Positions 37,031 through 45,545 of a stretch of 64,000 bases of DNA are shown here, piece by piece. Below the pieces are notes generated by a model. It saw only the letters and a program-made list of their open reading frames with translations. It did no database searches and was not told where the DNA came from. Within the stretch, counting starts at the first letter, position 1. Each line of letters begins with the position of its first letter. Where the stretch lies: the NCBI RefSeq assembly GCF_902459565.1, contig NZ_CABPSN010000001.1, positions 620,001 through 684,000 of the forward strand, in the 5' to 3' direction. This DNA is from Pandoraea aquatica (GTDB taxonomy: Bacteria > Pseudomonadota > Gammaproteobacteria > Burkholderiales > Burkholderiaceae). Both the position numbers and the translations under genes were made by a program.

Positions 37031-37585
37031 ATGAAACGTTGGTTAGGAATGACCGCTGCTGCCGCGATCGTCGGTGTGACGGCCTGGTGCATGATCCCCG
37101 CCCATGCCGCATTGAAGGATGGTGCAGCGGCGCCGGACTTCAAGGCGCAAGCCTCGCTCGGCGGCAAAGTCTTCACGTTCTCGCTCGCGGACGCCCTCAA
37201 GCAAGGCCCCGTCGTGCTGTACTTCTACCCCGCTGCGTTCACTACCGGATGCACGATCGAAGCGCATGACTTCGCCGAGGCAACCGACAAGTTCAAGGAG
37301 ATGGGTGCAACGGTGATCGGCGTTTCGCACGACAACATCGACACGCTCAACAAGTTCTCCGTGTCCGAGTGCCGCAGCAAGTTTGCCGTGGCCGCCGACA
37401 CCGATCAGAAGATCATGAAGGCGTACGACGCCGTACTCGCCCTCAAACCAGACATCGCCAATCGCATCTCCTACGTCATCGCCCCCGACGGTAAAGTGAT
37501 CTACAGCTACGTCAGCATGGATCCGGACAAGCATGTCCAGAACACCATGGCTGCCGTTCGCAAGTGGCACGAGACGCATCACTGA
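37031..37585 (+). CDS. Exported thiol peroxidase of the AhpC/BCP peroxiredoxin family
   Basis: 184 residues. Signal peptide MKRWLGMTAAAAIVGVTAWC...AHA (to ~26) sends it to the periplasm. Thioredoxin fold with peroxidatic Cys74 in YPAAFTTGCTIEAH; PXXXTXXC is intact, with Ala replacing one usual residue. Cys114 in SECRSKF is the likely resolving Cys. BCP/PrxQ proteins are normally cytoplasmic, so export is notable but known in some Proteobacteria. GGGAG is 6 bases before the ATG. The stop codon lies inside the first unit of a five-copy 11-base repeat. Confidence 0.88.
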   Translation: MKRWLGMTAAAAIVGVTAWCMIPAHAALKDGAAAPDFKAQASLGGKVFTFSLADALKQGPVVLYFYPAAFTTGCTIEAHDFAEATDKFKEMGATVIGVSHDNIDTLNKFSVSECRSKFAVAADTDQKIMKAYDAVLALKPDIANRISYVIAPDGKVIYSYVSMDPDKHVQNTMAAVRKWHETHH

Positions 37586-37630
37586 GGCATCACTGAGGCA
37601 TCACAAGCGCATCACTTTGGCATCACTGAC
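37576..37630. repeat. Five tandem 11-base repeats GCATCACNNNN over a stop codon
   Basis: Units start at 37576, 37587, 37598, 37609 and 37620: GCATCACTGAG, GCATCACTGAG, GCATCACAAGC, GCATCACTTTG, GCATCACTGAC. Spacing is exactly 11 bases. The first unit contains the TGA that ends the peroxiredoxin gene; the last ends 20 bases before the next ATG. Confidence 0.9.
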
Positions 37631-37650
37631 GACTCCCCGATGAGGACGGC

Positions 37651-38316
37651 ATGACCACGGCTACACCGACGGCGAGGACCATCGCCCGCGCGCAGACCCG
37701 CAGCGAAGAACTCGCCAACAGCCTCAGCCACGGCCTCGCCTGTCTGGCCGCGCTCGCAGCGATCCCGTTTCTCTTCACCGCCGTACGCCCGCCGATGCCG
37801 AGCACCGTGCAGCAAATCGGCATCGGCGTGTTCGCCGTCACGATGGTCGTGGTCTATCTTGCATCCGCGCTGTATCACGGGCTGCCGGACGGCCGGGCGA
37901 AACGCGTGTTCATGCGCGTCGACCATTGCGCCATCTTTCTCTTCATTGCCGGCACTTACACGCCCTTCACCGTCAAGATCCTGCACGACCCGTGGGGCTG
38001 GCCCTTGCTCACCGGCGTCTGGACGATGGCGATCGCGGGGCTCGTCGCCAAGTCGCTCGGCTGGCTCGACCGCCCGCTCGTCTCGACGTTGCTCTACATC
38101 GGGTTAGGCTGGATGGCCGTCCTGGTCGCCGGTCCGGTGCTGGCCGCCATTCCCGGCCCCGGTGCAGGATGGCTTTATGCCGGTGGTGCCGCCTACACCG
38201 TCGGGGCGATCTTCTATTCGCTCGACGGACACATCAAGTTCGGGCACCTCGTCTGGCACATCTTCGCCATCGGCGGCACCGTCTGTCATTACCTCGCCGT
38301 TTGGCGCTATATCTGA
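37651..38316 (+). CDS. Hemolysin III / YqfA family membrane protein
   Basis: 221 residues with seven hydrophobic spans, PAQR-like superfamily. The metal-site motifs are visible: SxxYHGL as ASALYHGLPDG, DHCAIFLFIAGTYTPF, and HIKFGHLVWHIFAIGGTVCHY near the C-terminus. Function in bacteria is unsettled (membrane stress or fatty-acid-related). GAGG is 6 bases before the ATG. 65 bases, mostly tandem repeat, separate it from the peroxiredoxin gene upstream; the two may be co-transcribed. Confidence 0.92.
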   Translation: MTTATPTARTIARAQTRSEELANSLSHGLACLAALAAIPFLFTAVRPPMPSTVQQIGIGVFAVTMVVVYLASALYHGLPDGRAKRVFMRVDHCAIFLFIAGTYTPFTVKILHDPWGWPLLTGVWTMAIAGLVAKSLGWLDRPLVSTLLYIGLGWMAVLVAGPVLAAIPGPGAGWLYAGGAAYTVGAIFYSLDGHIKFGHLVWHIFAIGGTVCHYLAVWRYI

Positions 38317-38354
38317 CGCCTCTCGACCTTCCCGATCCCTCTCATCCTTTCCGA

Positions 38355-40118
38355 TCACCCGTCGTCCCCCTGACCCAGCGCGGTGCACCGGCAGCTCGCC
38401 AGCTTTTCGGCGAGCCGGTCGCATCGCTCGGTCAACTCAGGATCGCCGAACATGCGGCACGCGCCCCGCATGCGATGAATAAGGCCCTGAGCAGCTTCGA
38501 AGTCCTCGCGACGGCGCCTCGCCAGCAGACGGCGAAAGCGGGCTAGATCCTTCGCCATTTCATCTCGCATCATGCGGCGCGCGTAGGGGTCATCCCTTAG
38601 CGCCGACCGCGATTTCGGTGAACTGTTCTCGTGGCTGAACGGCAGGACCGCCTCCGATGTCGCGTTGCTGACGTCGCGATGCATCACATCGGGCACGAGA
38701 TCGTCTTCGCCCTGCGTCAACGCAGGCCACCGCACCGCCAGTGTTTGCGACAGTCGTTGACGCGAAACCGGCTTCGTCAACACGCCATCCAACCCAGCTT
38801 CCCGGGCGGCACGCGCCTCCACGACCGAACCCGTCACCGCGAATACGACCGGCTCACGACGGCCCAGCATCGGGGCGAGCGCATGCAGTGTCTTCGCCAG
38901 CGCCAGACCGCTCACGCCTTCGAGGTGAACGTCAGTCAGCACGACATCGACGTCGAGCGCAATCCATTGCACGAGCGCGTCTGTCAGGTCTTGCGCACTG
39001 GCGACGTGACATCCCAGCGACGCCAACTGATCCGCCAGAATCCTCCGATTCATTACGTGATCGTCTACGACTAACGCTTGCAATCCGGGACGCACGGCCA
39101 CTTCGACGACCTCTTTGTCGGGCCGCTGCGTCGGTGCCCTCGGCAACGTTGCCCTTCGCTCGGCCAGCGCGTCATCCCTGGTCTCGACCTCCGCACCGCC
39201 CCCCGGCAAAGCGAGTGGCACCGACAATCGGAATCGCGCACCGGACGCGCACGGCTCGGCACAGAGCGTGCCCCGCAGACGCGACGTCCACTGTCGCGCG
39301 ACCCAAAGCCCAAGCCCCGTGCCCTTCACCGACGTTTGCTCGCGCGAAAACGCGGCGAAAACCGCGTTTTCCATCCCTGCCGGAATGCCCGGCCCCGTGT
39401 CCGTGACGCAAATGGTGAGATGCGGGGCGCGGGCGGTGTCATCGTCAGCAGGCAGATAGGCACTATCCTCCCCCGCCTCGCACGCCCACGCGACCCGCAC
39501 CGCGACACCACCGAACACGGTGTACTTCAACGCGTTGTCGATCAACGCACGCAAAATCTGGCGCAGACGCGCGCCGTCGCCCCACAAAAAGACGGGCACT
39601 GCGTCTGCAATCTCACACGTCAGATCGAGCCCTTTGCGACGCGCCAACTCGGCAAAGGCATCGACTTCGGCGTCGAGATTCTGGCGTACCTCGAACACCG
39701 ACTCTCGCAGCGGCAACTGCGTCACGTCGTCCTGTCCGAGGGACAGGACATCGTCCACGGCCCCGGCGAGCACGTCGAGCATGCTTCGCATGTTGCCCAG
39801 CCGTTCGCGCGGCGCGGACGTGCCTACTGCGCCTACTGCGCCTACCGCGCCTAAAGCATCTACCGCCCCAGCGAACTCCCCAGCGTCGTCCCACAGCGCA
39901 TCGAGATGCCCCTGCAACACCTGAAGTGGCGCACGCAACTCGTGCACCAGCGCCATGCGGAACGTGCCGGCGTCTGCCGAGCCACATTCGGCAGCGTTCC
40001 TTACCAAGCCTTCCGGGAGGCAATCACCCTCCGATTCATACGCCTGCGAATCGGGGCTTGCGGGGTTGGCATGACGTCCATCACTTCTGTTTCTGAACTT
40101 GAATTTGTCGGGATTCAT
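38355..40118 (-). CDS. Soluble hybrid histidine kinase with receiver and Hpt domains
   Basis: 587 residues, no signal peptide, no membrane span and no recognisable sensor domain. Short polar N-terminus (~1-50), HisKA with phospho-His59 in ALVHELRAPLQ, a low-complexity insert (DALGAVGAVGAVG, ~88-99), HATPase (~170-310; IDNALKYTVFGG, DTGPGIPAG, GTGLGLWVA), receiver (~345-465; LVVDDHVMNRR, DVVLTDVHLEG with phospho-Asp, LTKPVSR) and Hpt (IHRMRGACRMFG near 560). It must be a cytoplasmic kinase taking input from a partner. No cognate regulator is adjacent. The start has no clear ribosome site. Ends 38 bases from the convergent hemolysin III gene. Confidence 0.85.
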   Translation of the reverse strand: MNPDKFKFRNRSDGRHANPASPDSQAYESEGDCLPEGLVRNAAECGSADAGTFRMALVHELRAPLQVLQGHLDALWDDAGEFAGAVDALGAVGAVGAVGTSAPRERLGNMRSMLDVLAGAVDDVLSLGQDDVTQLPLRESVFEVRQNLDAEVDAFAELARRKGLDLTCEIADAVPVFLWGDGARLRQILRALIDNALKYTVFGGVAVRVAWACEAGEDSAYLPADDDTARAPHLTICVTDTGPGIPAGMENAVFAAFSREQTSVKGTGLGLWVARQWTSRLRGTLCAEPCASGARFRLSVPLALPGGGAEVETRDDALAERRATLPRAPTQRPDKEVVEVAVRPGLQALVVDDHVMNRRILADQLASLGCHVASAQDLTDALVQWIALDVDVVLTDVHLEGVSGLALAKTLHALAPMLGRREPVVFAVTGSVVEARAAREAGLDGVLTKPVSRQRLSQTLAVRWPALTQGEDDLVPDVMHRDVSNATSEAVLPFSHENSSPKSRSALRDDPYARRMMRDEMAKDLARFRRLLARRRREDFEAAQGLIHRMRGACRMFGDPELTERCDRLAEKLASCRCTALGQGDDG

Positions 40119-40390
40119 CGGGTCATTGACGCCGCATCACGATTCACGCGCTTCGGCGTACTGAAGAAAGTGAAACAGCCTTTAAGTCTGGCCGTTTGCA
40201 TGACATTTGCGACTGCGCAAATTCCGAACTTTTTCCCGCGCACGCCCACTTTCGGAATCCCCCGAGGCCGAATGGCTCAAGTTCTGCTTCTCATATGCCG
40301 ATAATCCCTATGCCCTGTCTTGCACTCACCGATGGACGGGGAGGCCCGCAATCTCCTGGCGCGGCCTGGGCATTCAATCCATCGATCAAT

Positions 40391-42034
40391 ATGTATAAGA
40401 ACATTACGATTCGGGCCAGCCTGACACTGGTCCTAGGTTTGCTTGGTGCACTTCTCGTCCTCGCCAGCGTGCTGGGCCTCTGGGCGCTCGGCTCCAGCAA
40501 CGATTCCCTGAGCAAGATGGCCACGGAAGATACCCCCGCCCTGGCCGAACTCAAGGGAACCGGCGAGCAAATTCTCCGGACCCGCCTGTCGATGGCGACC
40601 TATGCGTCGTACGTCAGCCTCGGAGCCAACCCCGAAGAATCGGACAAAGTCCTCAAACGAGGCACCCAGTACATCGCCACTTCGGACGCCCTCTGGAACG
40701 ATTATCTGAAACGTCCCAAAGAAGATGCGCACGAAGCGGAGTTGGCCAAGTCGGCCGACGAAAAGCGTAAGGCCTTTTTCGAAAAGGTGATCACGCCCGC
40801 GCTCAACGCACTCAAGCAAGGCGATGTCGCCGGCTTCCATCAAATTCAGGCACGCGTCGCACCGGCCGCTTATAACGGTGTCGATTCGCTCATGCGCGAG
40901 CTTCAGGACATCCAGGTCGCACGTCAGAAAGCGCGCTACGACGCCGCTCAGCAACGCTACAACGTCATGCGCATCGCCATGGGTGCCACGCTCGTCTTCG
41001 CGCTGCTGCTTGCCCTGTGGGGCCGCGCCATGCTGGCACGCGCCGTCCTGCGCCCGATCCGCGAGGTCATTGCGTACTTCGAGCGCATGGCCGCCGGCGA
41101 TCTGAGTCAGCGCATCGAGCAACGCACGCGTAACGAGATGGGCCAGCTTTTCGGCGCACTCGGTCGTATGCGCGACGGGTTGGCCAGCACGGTCGGCACG
41201 GTGCGCGAGAGCACGGAAGCCATTCACGGCAGCGCCCGCGAGATCGCCGACGGCAATGCCGACCTGTCGCGTCGCACGGAATCGCAGGCGTCGTCGCTGG
41301 AGCAAACGGCCGCGAGCATGGAAGAGCTGACCGCCGTCGTCAAACAGAATGCCGAGAACGCACGCGCCGCAAGCCAGTTGGCCGTAACGGCCTCGGAAAC
41401 CGCTTCGCGCGGCGGCGACGTCGTTCAGGAAGTCGTGACGACGATGCGCGATATCGCCGAAGCCTCGCAAAAGGTCTCGGACATCCTCACGGTCATCGAC
41501 GGCATTGCCTTCCAGACGAACATCCTGGCGCTGAACGCAGCCGTCGAAGCGGCACGTGCGGGTGAACAGGGTCGCGGCTTTGCCGTGGTCGCGGGTGAAG
41601 TGCGCACGCTGGCGCAGCGCAGCGCGTCGGCCGCCAAGGAAATCAAGGGATTGATCGAAGCGTCGGGCAATCGGGTGGAGGTCGGAACGCGTCTGGTCGA
41701 GCGTGCCGGATCGACGATGGCGGAGGTCGTACAGTCCGTCAAACGCGTGACCGACATCATGGGCGAGATCTCCGCTGCCAGCGTAGAGCAGTCGAGCGGT
41801 ATCGAGCAGGTCAACATGGCCGTCACGCAGATGGACGAGATGACGCAGCAGAACGCGGCGCTCGTCGAAGAAGCCTCGGCCGCCGCAGCCGCGCTCGAAA
41901 CGCAGGCCGCACGCCTGCGCGAATCGGTGGCGCTGTTCCGTTTGTCGTCGCACGAGGCCAGCCATGCGCCGTCGCACAGCGCAGGTGGCACGGCTTCGGT
42001 CGGCGCGCCGGGCGCGTTAGCACTCGCCGCCTAA
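40391..42034 (+). CDS. Methyl-accepting chemotaxis protein
   Basis: 547 residues: TM1 (~10-32), periplasmic four-helix-bundle-type ligand domain (~33-190), TM2 (~193-212), HAMP (~215-265; [21 protein letters not shown]) and the cytoplasmic signalling domain with hairpin-tip sequence [20 protein letters not shown] and [19 protein letters not shown]. Tsr/Tar class length. The C-terminus is Ala/Ser/His-rich and lacks a CheR-binding NWETF pentapeptide. The chosen ATG ([13 protein letters not shown]) has only a weak ribosome site; an upstream start would add an implausible leader. It is divergent from the soluble hybrid kinase (272-base gap). Confidence 0.93.
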   Translation: MYKNITIRASLTLVLGLLGALLVLASVLGLWALGSSNDSLSKMATEDTPALAELKGTGEQILRTRLSMATYASYVSLGANPEESDKVLKRGTQYIATSDALWNDYLKRPKEDAHEAELAKSADEKRKAFFEKVITPALNALKQGDVAGFHQIQARVAPAAYNGVDSLMRELQDIQVARQKARYDAAQQRYNVMRIAMGATLVFALLLALWGRAMLARAVLRPIREVIAYFERMAAGDLSQRIEQRTRNEMGQLFGALGRMRDGLASTVGTVRESTEAIHGSAREIADGNADLSRRTESQASSLEQTAASMEELTAVVKQNAENARAASQLAVTASETASRGGDVVQEVVTTMRDIAEASQKVSDILTVIDGIAFQTNILALNAAVEAARAGEQGRGFAVVAGEVRTLAQRSASAAKEIKGLIEASGNRVEVGTRLVERAGSTMAEVVQSVKRVTDIMGEISAASVEQSSGIEQVNMAVTQMDEMTQQNAALVEEASAAAAALETQAARLRESVALFRLSSHEASHAPSHSAGGTASVGAPGALALAA

Positions 42035-42049
42035 AAGTCCTGAGGTACC

Positions 42050-42093
42050 GCCCCGCCCTGCCCGCCGTTGCTTCGGTGGGCTCGCGGCGGGGC
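42050..42093 (+). terminator. Hairpin after the chemoreceptor gene
   Basis: GCCCCGCC (42050-42057) pairs with GGCGGGGC (42086-42093); the inner CCCGCCG / CGGTGGG continues the stem with wobble pairs. It lies between convergent genes and has no T run. Confidence 0.4.
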
Positions 42094-42121
42094 CTTCGAA
42101 TGCTACAGGTGTGGTGAAACG

Positions 42122-42406
42122 TCAGATGCTGGCGCGCTGCTCGAAACCTTTGAGCGGCGACTCTGCCACCCACGCCTTGTCGACGTCACACGACGACACC
42201 TGCGCCCCTCGCGGCCCCTCACGCATCCATTCGCACAGCGCCAGCAACTGCGCAGCCTCGCCTTGAGCGATGGCTTCCACGGTGCCGTCGCGACGATTTC
42301 GCACCCATCCCGCCAGACCGAGCCTGCGCGCCTCGACCACGCACGCCGCGCGGTACCCCACGCCCTGCACCAGCCCGTGCACCACGATTTGCCACGTTGT
42401 CGTCAT
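42122..42406 (-). CDS. acyP: Acylphosphatase
   Basis: 94 residues, standard length. Catalytic Arg19 in HGLVQGVGYR and Asn37 in GWVRNRRDGTVE match the conserved acylphosphatase sites; the last conserved block appears as VEAIAQGEAAQLLALCEWM. Hydrolyses acyl phosphates such as 1,3-bisphosphoglycerate. GGAGG lies 5 bases before the ATG at 42406. It follows the reductase fusion gene on the same strand by about 107 bases and may be co-transcribed. Confidence 0.95.
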   Translation of the reverse strand: MTTTWQIVVHGLVQGVGYRAACVVEARRLGLAGWVRNRRDGTVEAIAQGEAAQLLALCEWMREGPRGAQVSSCDVDKAWVAESPLKGFEQRASI

Positions 42407-42513
42407 TGCGCCTCCTGCAGTCACCGATGTGCCGATGCGTCGATGCGTCGATGGAAAAAGGGCCCGATAAATATCGAGCCCTTTCACTACGTTAGCACAC
42501 CACCGGTAGACGT

Positions 42514-45156
42514 CTAATAGATGTCGCGGCGATAGCGTCCCTGTGCCGAGAGGTCCAGCAGAACGTCCGCGCCGATGGCCTCGGCCAGTGCGGCGTCGAC
42601 CGCGGGTGCCATGCCCGCAAGGCTGCCGCAGACGTAGATCGAAGCGCCATCGGCCACCCATCTAGCAATCTCTTGCGCCGACCGGCGGACATGGTCCTGC
42701 ACGTAGATCCGCTCGGCCTGATCGCGCGAATAGACGCGATCCAGACGCGCGATGCCGCCTTGCGCCTGCCACGCGCGCAACGTCGCGTCGTGGAAGGCAT
42801 CGTGACTCGCCTGACGCTCACCGAAGATCAGCCAGTTGCGAACCTGGCCCTTGGCGATGCGCGCCGAGAGATGGGCACGCAGCCCGGCGAGTCCGGTACC
42901 GTTGCCGATCAGGATCATGCCCTGCGCGTCTGCCGGACCGTGGAAGCCCGGATTCGGACGCACGCGCATCGTCACGCTATCACCCAGCCCCATGCCGTCC
43001 GTCAGCCAGCCGGAACCCAGCCCCAGCGTACCGTCGAGATTGCGCGTCTGGCGAACGAGCAGCATCAGATTGCCCTCGTCCTGCGTCGACGCAATCGAAT
43101 ACTCACGCTCGGGCAGCGGTGCCAGACGTTCGAGCCAGTCCTGCAAGTCGACGCCAGCGGGCGGTGCAGCGTCGGGCAGCACGCGCTCGCGCAGCGCCTC
43201 ACCCAGCAACGCCTCGCGCCCCGCCACACTCACGCGAACATCCGACGCCCACACGCTGCCCGCGAGGAACGCGTCGATGCGTGCGGCCGTATGGCGCGGC
43301 AGTACCTCGACCAGATCGCCCGCAACCCACTGCGCGCCTTGCGGCGGTGTGAACGCGAGATGGTAGGCAGGCAAACCGGTGCTGCCCGGATTGAGCACTT
43401 CGCGCTCGGCAAGCGCCCAGGACGCGAAGCGCGGACTGTCTTCTGCCTTCGTCGCCACCAGCGGACGGCCGAGCCATTCGCCCAGACGCTCTTGCCAGCT
43501 TGCCCAGGCCCCCGGGTCGCCGCGGTCGACTTCAATCGGTTCGAACGCCGCCACGCCGCCCTGCGCACGCAGCCAGCCATCGAGCTTGCGGCCGAAACCG
43601 CAGAAGGTGTCGTAATGACTATCGCCCAGCGAGAGCATGGCAAAGCGCAGCTTGGGCAGCGCCATTGCCTGATTCATCAGTTGTTGGGAGAAACGACGGG
43701 CGCTATCGGGCGGCTCGCCGTCGCCGAACGTGCTGACGATGAACAGCGCGCGCTTGGCCGCGCCGAGCTGGGCCTGTCCGATACGCGCCAACGGCTGAAT
43801 CTGTGCGGGCACACCGGCCCCTTGCAACATACCGGCCGTCTGCCAGGCGAGACCTTCGGCCACGCCGCTCTGGCTTGCGTATCCAATCAACACGCCTTCG
43901 TCAGCGAACGAACCGCCGCTCGACGGTGCTTTCACGCCATTCGCACCATTTGCACCGTTTGCGCCATTCACGCCATCGGCACCCTGCGCCGGGCGCGACG
44001 CCGCCAGCGCACGCTTCTTCTTGCGCCGGTCGAGATAAAGCATCCAGCCCGTGACGAAGAACACCGGCATCATCAGGCTCGAGAGCATCATGACGACGAT
44101 GCCCACCGGCCCGAAGAAACTGCCACGGTGCAGCGCGTAGATGCTCGTCATCAACTGGCCGCCGGTCGTCTTCTGCGCGTAACGCTCTTCGTTACGAATC
44201 GTGCCCGACAACGGCTCGATGTCCATCCGGCTGAACGCACGCTCATGCGGCACGGACTTGTCGAGCCATGTCATTTGCAGCGGACCACCCGGCTTCTGCG
44301 ACGGACGCAGATAGACCTTCGTGTAATCGGGCACGCGCGCGACGAAGCTGTCCCACACGGTGCTCATGTCGTCTGCGGAGGTCGACGCGAGATCGGGCAG
44401 CGCCTTCTTGCGCTCGCCCTTGGCATTCGCATCGCCCTGCTTCGCCATCTTCGGCTTTTCGGGCTGTTTGTTCCGCACAGGCTGCTGAACACCGGCCATC
44501 GAGAACAGCATGCCGCGCCACCAGTCGTACGACCAATAAAGGCCCGTCGTCGCCGACAAGAGATACGGCACCAGCACGACCGTGCCGATCACGGCGTGAA
44601 GATTCCACAGGAACGGACGTCCCTGCTTCTTGAAATCGATATGGAACCACGCACGCCAGTTGCCGATCCGGCGCGGCCAGCGCAAATACAGGCCACTGAG
44701 CGCGAGCAGGAACAGCAGCAACGTTGCAGCCGCCGTGATCTGCTTGCCGATGCCGTCCACCGTCAGGAAACGATGGATGTCCATGATGAAGCGGAAAACG
44801 ACATCGGCCTGCGAACGGCCGAGCATCTGTCCGGTATACGGATCGACGAAATAGGTCTCGCCGCGCGTGCCATCACCGATGGAGAGCCGCACACCGACGG
44901 CGTCCTCCGGATTACGCATCACCGTCATCAGCAAAATGCGGCGATCCGGTACGGCCTCATGCACGCGTGCGACAAGTTCGGGAACGGTCAAAGGCGCAGT
45001 GTCGCGCACGGCCACGGTCATGACACCCGGGCTAAAGGCTCGGGTGAGTTCTTCGTAGTAGGAAAGCAGCGCGCCGGTCAGGCCAACCACCGCAAGCACC
45101 AGCCCGGCCGTAATGCCGAAGAACCAGTGCAGTTGAAACCACAGTCTTTTCATCAT
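42514..45156 (-). CDS. PepSY membrane domain fused to flavodoxin and NADPH-flavin reductase domains
   Basis: About 880 residues. N-terminal PepSY-associated membrane part with four spans (FGITAGLVLAVVGLTGALLSYYEE; LLLFLLALSGLYLRWP; VIGTVVLVPYLLSATTGLYWSY; FFGPVGIVVMMLSSLMMPVFFVTG), an Asn-Gly-Ala linker (~415-425), a flavodoxin-like FMN domain (~430-570; GYASQSGVAEGLAWQTA), then FAD and NADPH domains of sulfite-reductase/CPR type (~600-880; REYSIAST, MILIGNGTGLAGLRAHL, YVCGSLAGM). It resembles flavoreductases that reduce ferric siderophores at the inner membrane. The Fur-box-like site upstream supports iron control. Start chosen at MMKRLWFQLHW; a longer frame adds 31 unlikely residues. Confidence 0.88.
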   Translation of the reverse strand: MMKRLWFQLHWFFGITAGLVLAVVGLTGALLSYYEELTRAFSPGVMTVAVRDTAPLTVPELVARVHEAVPDRRILLMTVMRNPEDAVGVRLSIGDGTRGETYFVDPYTGQMLGRSQADVVFRFIMDIHRFLTVDGIGKQITAAATLLLFLLALSGLYLRWPRRIGNWRAWFHIDFKKQGRPFLWNLHAVIGTVVLVPYLLSATTGLYWSYDWWRGMLFSMAGVQQPVRNKQPEKPKMAKQGDANAKGERKKALPDLASTSADDMSTVWDSFVARVPDYTKVYLRPSQKPGGPLQMTWLDKSVPHERAFSRMDIEPLSGTIRNEERYAQKTTGGQLMTSIYALHRGSFFGPVGIVVMMLSSLMMPVFFVTGWMLYLDRRKKKRALAASRPAQGADGVNGANGANGANGVKAPSSGGSFADEGVLIGYASQSGVAEGLAWQTAGMLQGAGVPAQIQPLARIGQAQLGAAKRALFIVSTFGDGEPPDSARRFSQQLMNQAMALPKLRFAMLSLGDSHYDTFCGFGRKLDGWLRAQGGVAAFEPIEVDRGDPGAWASWQERLGEWLGRPLVATKAEDSPRFASWALAEREVLNPGSTGLPAYHLAFTPPQGAQWVAGDLVEVLPRHTAARIDAFLAGSVWASDVRVSVAGREALLGEALRERVLPDAAPPAGVDLQDWLERLAPLPEREYSIASTQDEGNLMLLVRQTRNLDGTLGLGSGWLTDGMGLGDSVTMRVRPNPGFHGPADAQGMILIGNGTGLAGLRAHLSARIAKGQVRNWLIFGERQASHDAFHDATLRAWQAQGGIARLDRVYSRDQAERIYVQDHVRRSAQEIARWVADGASIYVCGSLAGMAPAVDAALAEAIGADVLLDLSAQGRYRRDIY

Positions 45157-45545
45157 TGTTGTCGTCCGACGCACGTCCGTGCGCCGGTGGTGGCGCGTGC
45201 GTGGCAGGTGTGCCGTGCCGCAATCCCCGGATGGAGCACTATGCGGCAATTATCGAATGTTATTGCAAACGATTCTCATATTCAATACCTACTTACCTTT
45301 CTTCGTCTTGAAGACCACGTGAAATGTCCGCCGCGGCCCCTGTAGGTGTCATCTGACAGGAATTTCATACATCGGACGACGCCTTGTCGCTTTTTGAGCG
45401 GTTAGGATGAATACATCCCGCGCGGATGTCCGCGCTCCCGCCCTTCAAATACCGCCGCGCGTCACGCCTCGTCTGCCCAATCCCTAGCCCTCCTGCTGGC
45501 CCTGGAACGACCTGTCGCCCCGCGGCACGACAGCGACGGAGAGCC
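45157..45545. other. Divergent control region between the reductase fusion and otsB
   Basis: About 390 bases. It holds the Fur-box-like site on the reductase side. The half nearer otsB has no feature I can name; a GGAGAGCC ribosome site precedes the otsB ATG. No RNA gene seen. Confidence 0.6.
45265..45283 (-). promoter_or_regulatory. Fur-box-like site upstream of the reductase fusion gene
   Basis: GCAAACGATTCTCATATTC matches the 19-base Fur consensus GATAATGATAATCATTATC at 12 positions, including the core GAT...TCAT. It lies about 110 bases before the reductase start in a locally AT-rich stretch. Function inferred. Confidence 0.6.

Noticed and set aside
42673-45345. Plus-strand frame of about 890 codons antisense to the PepSY reductase fusion
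   Set aside because: Low-complexity Arg/His/Gln-rich product; the opposite strand has full flavodoxin and FNR motifs.
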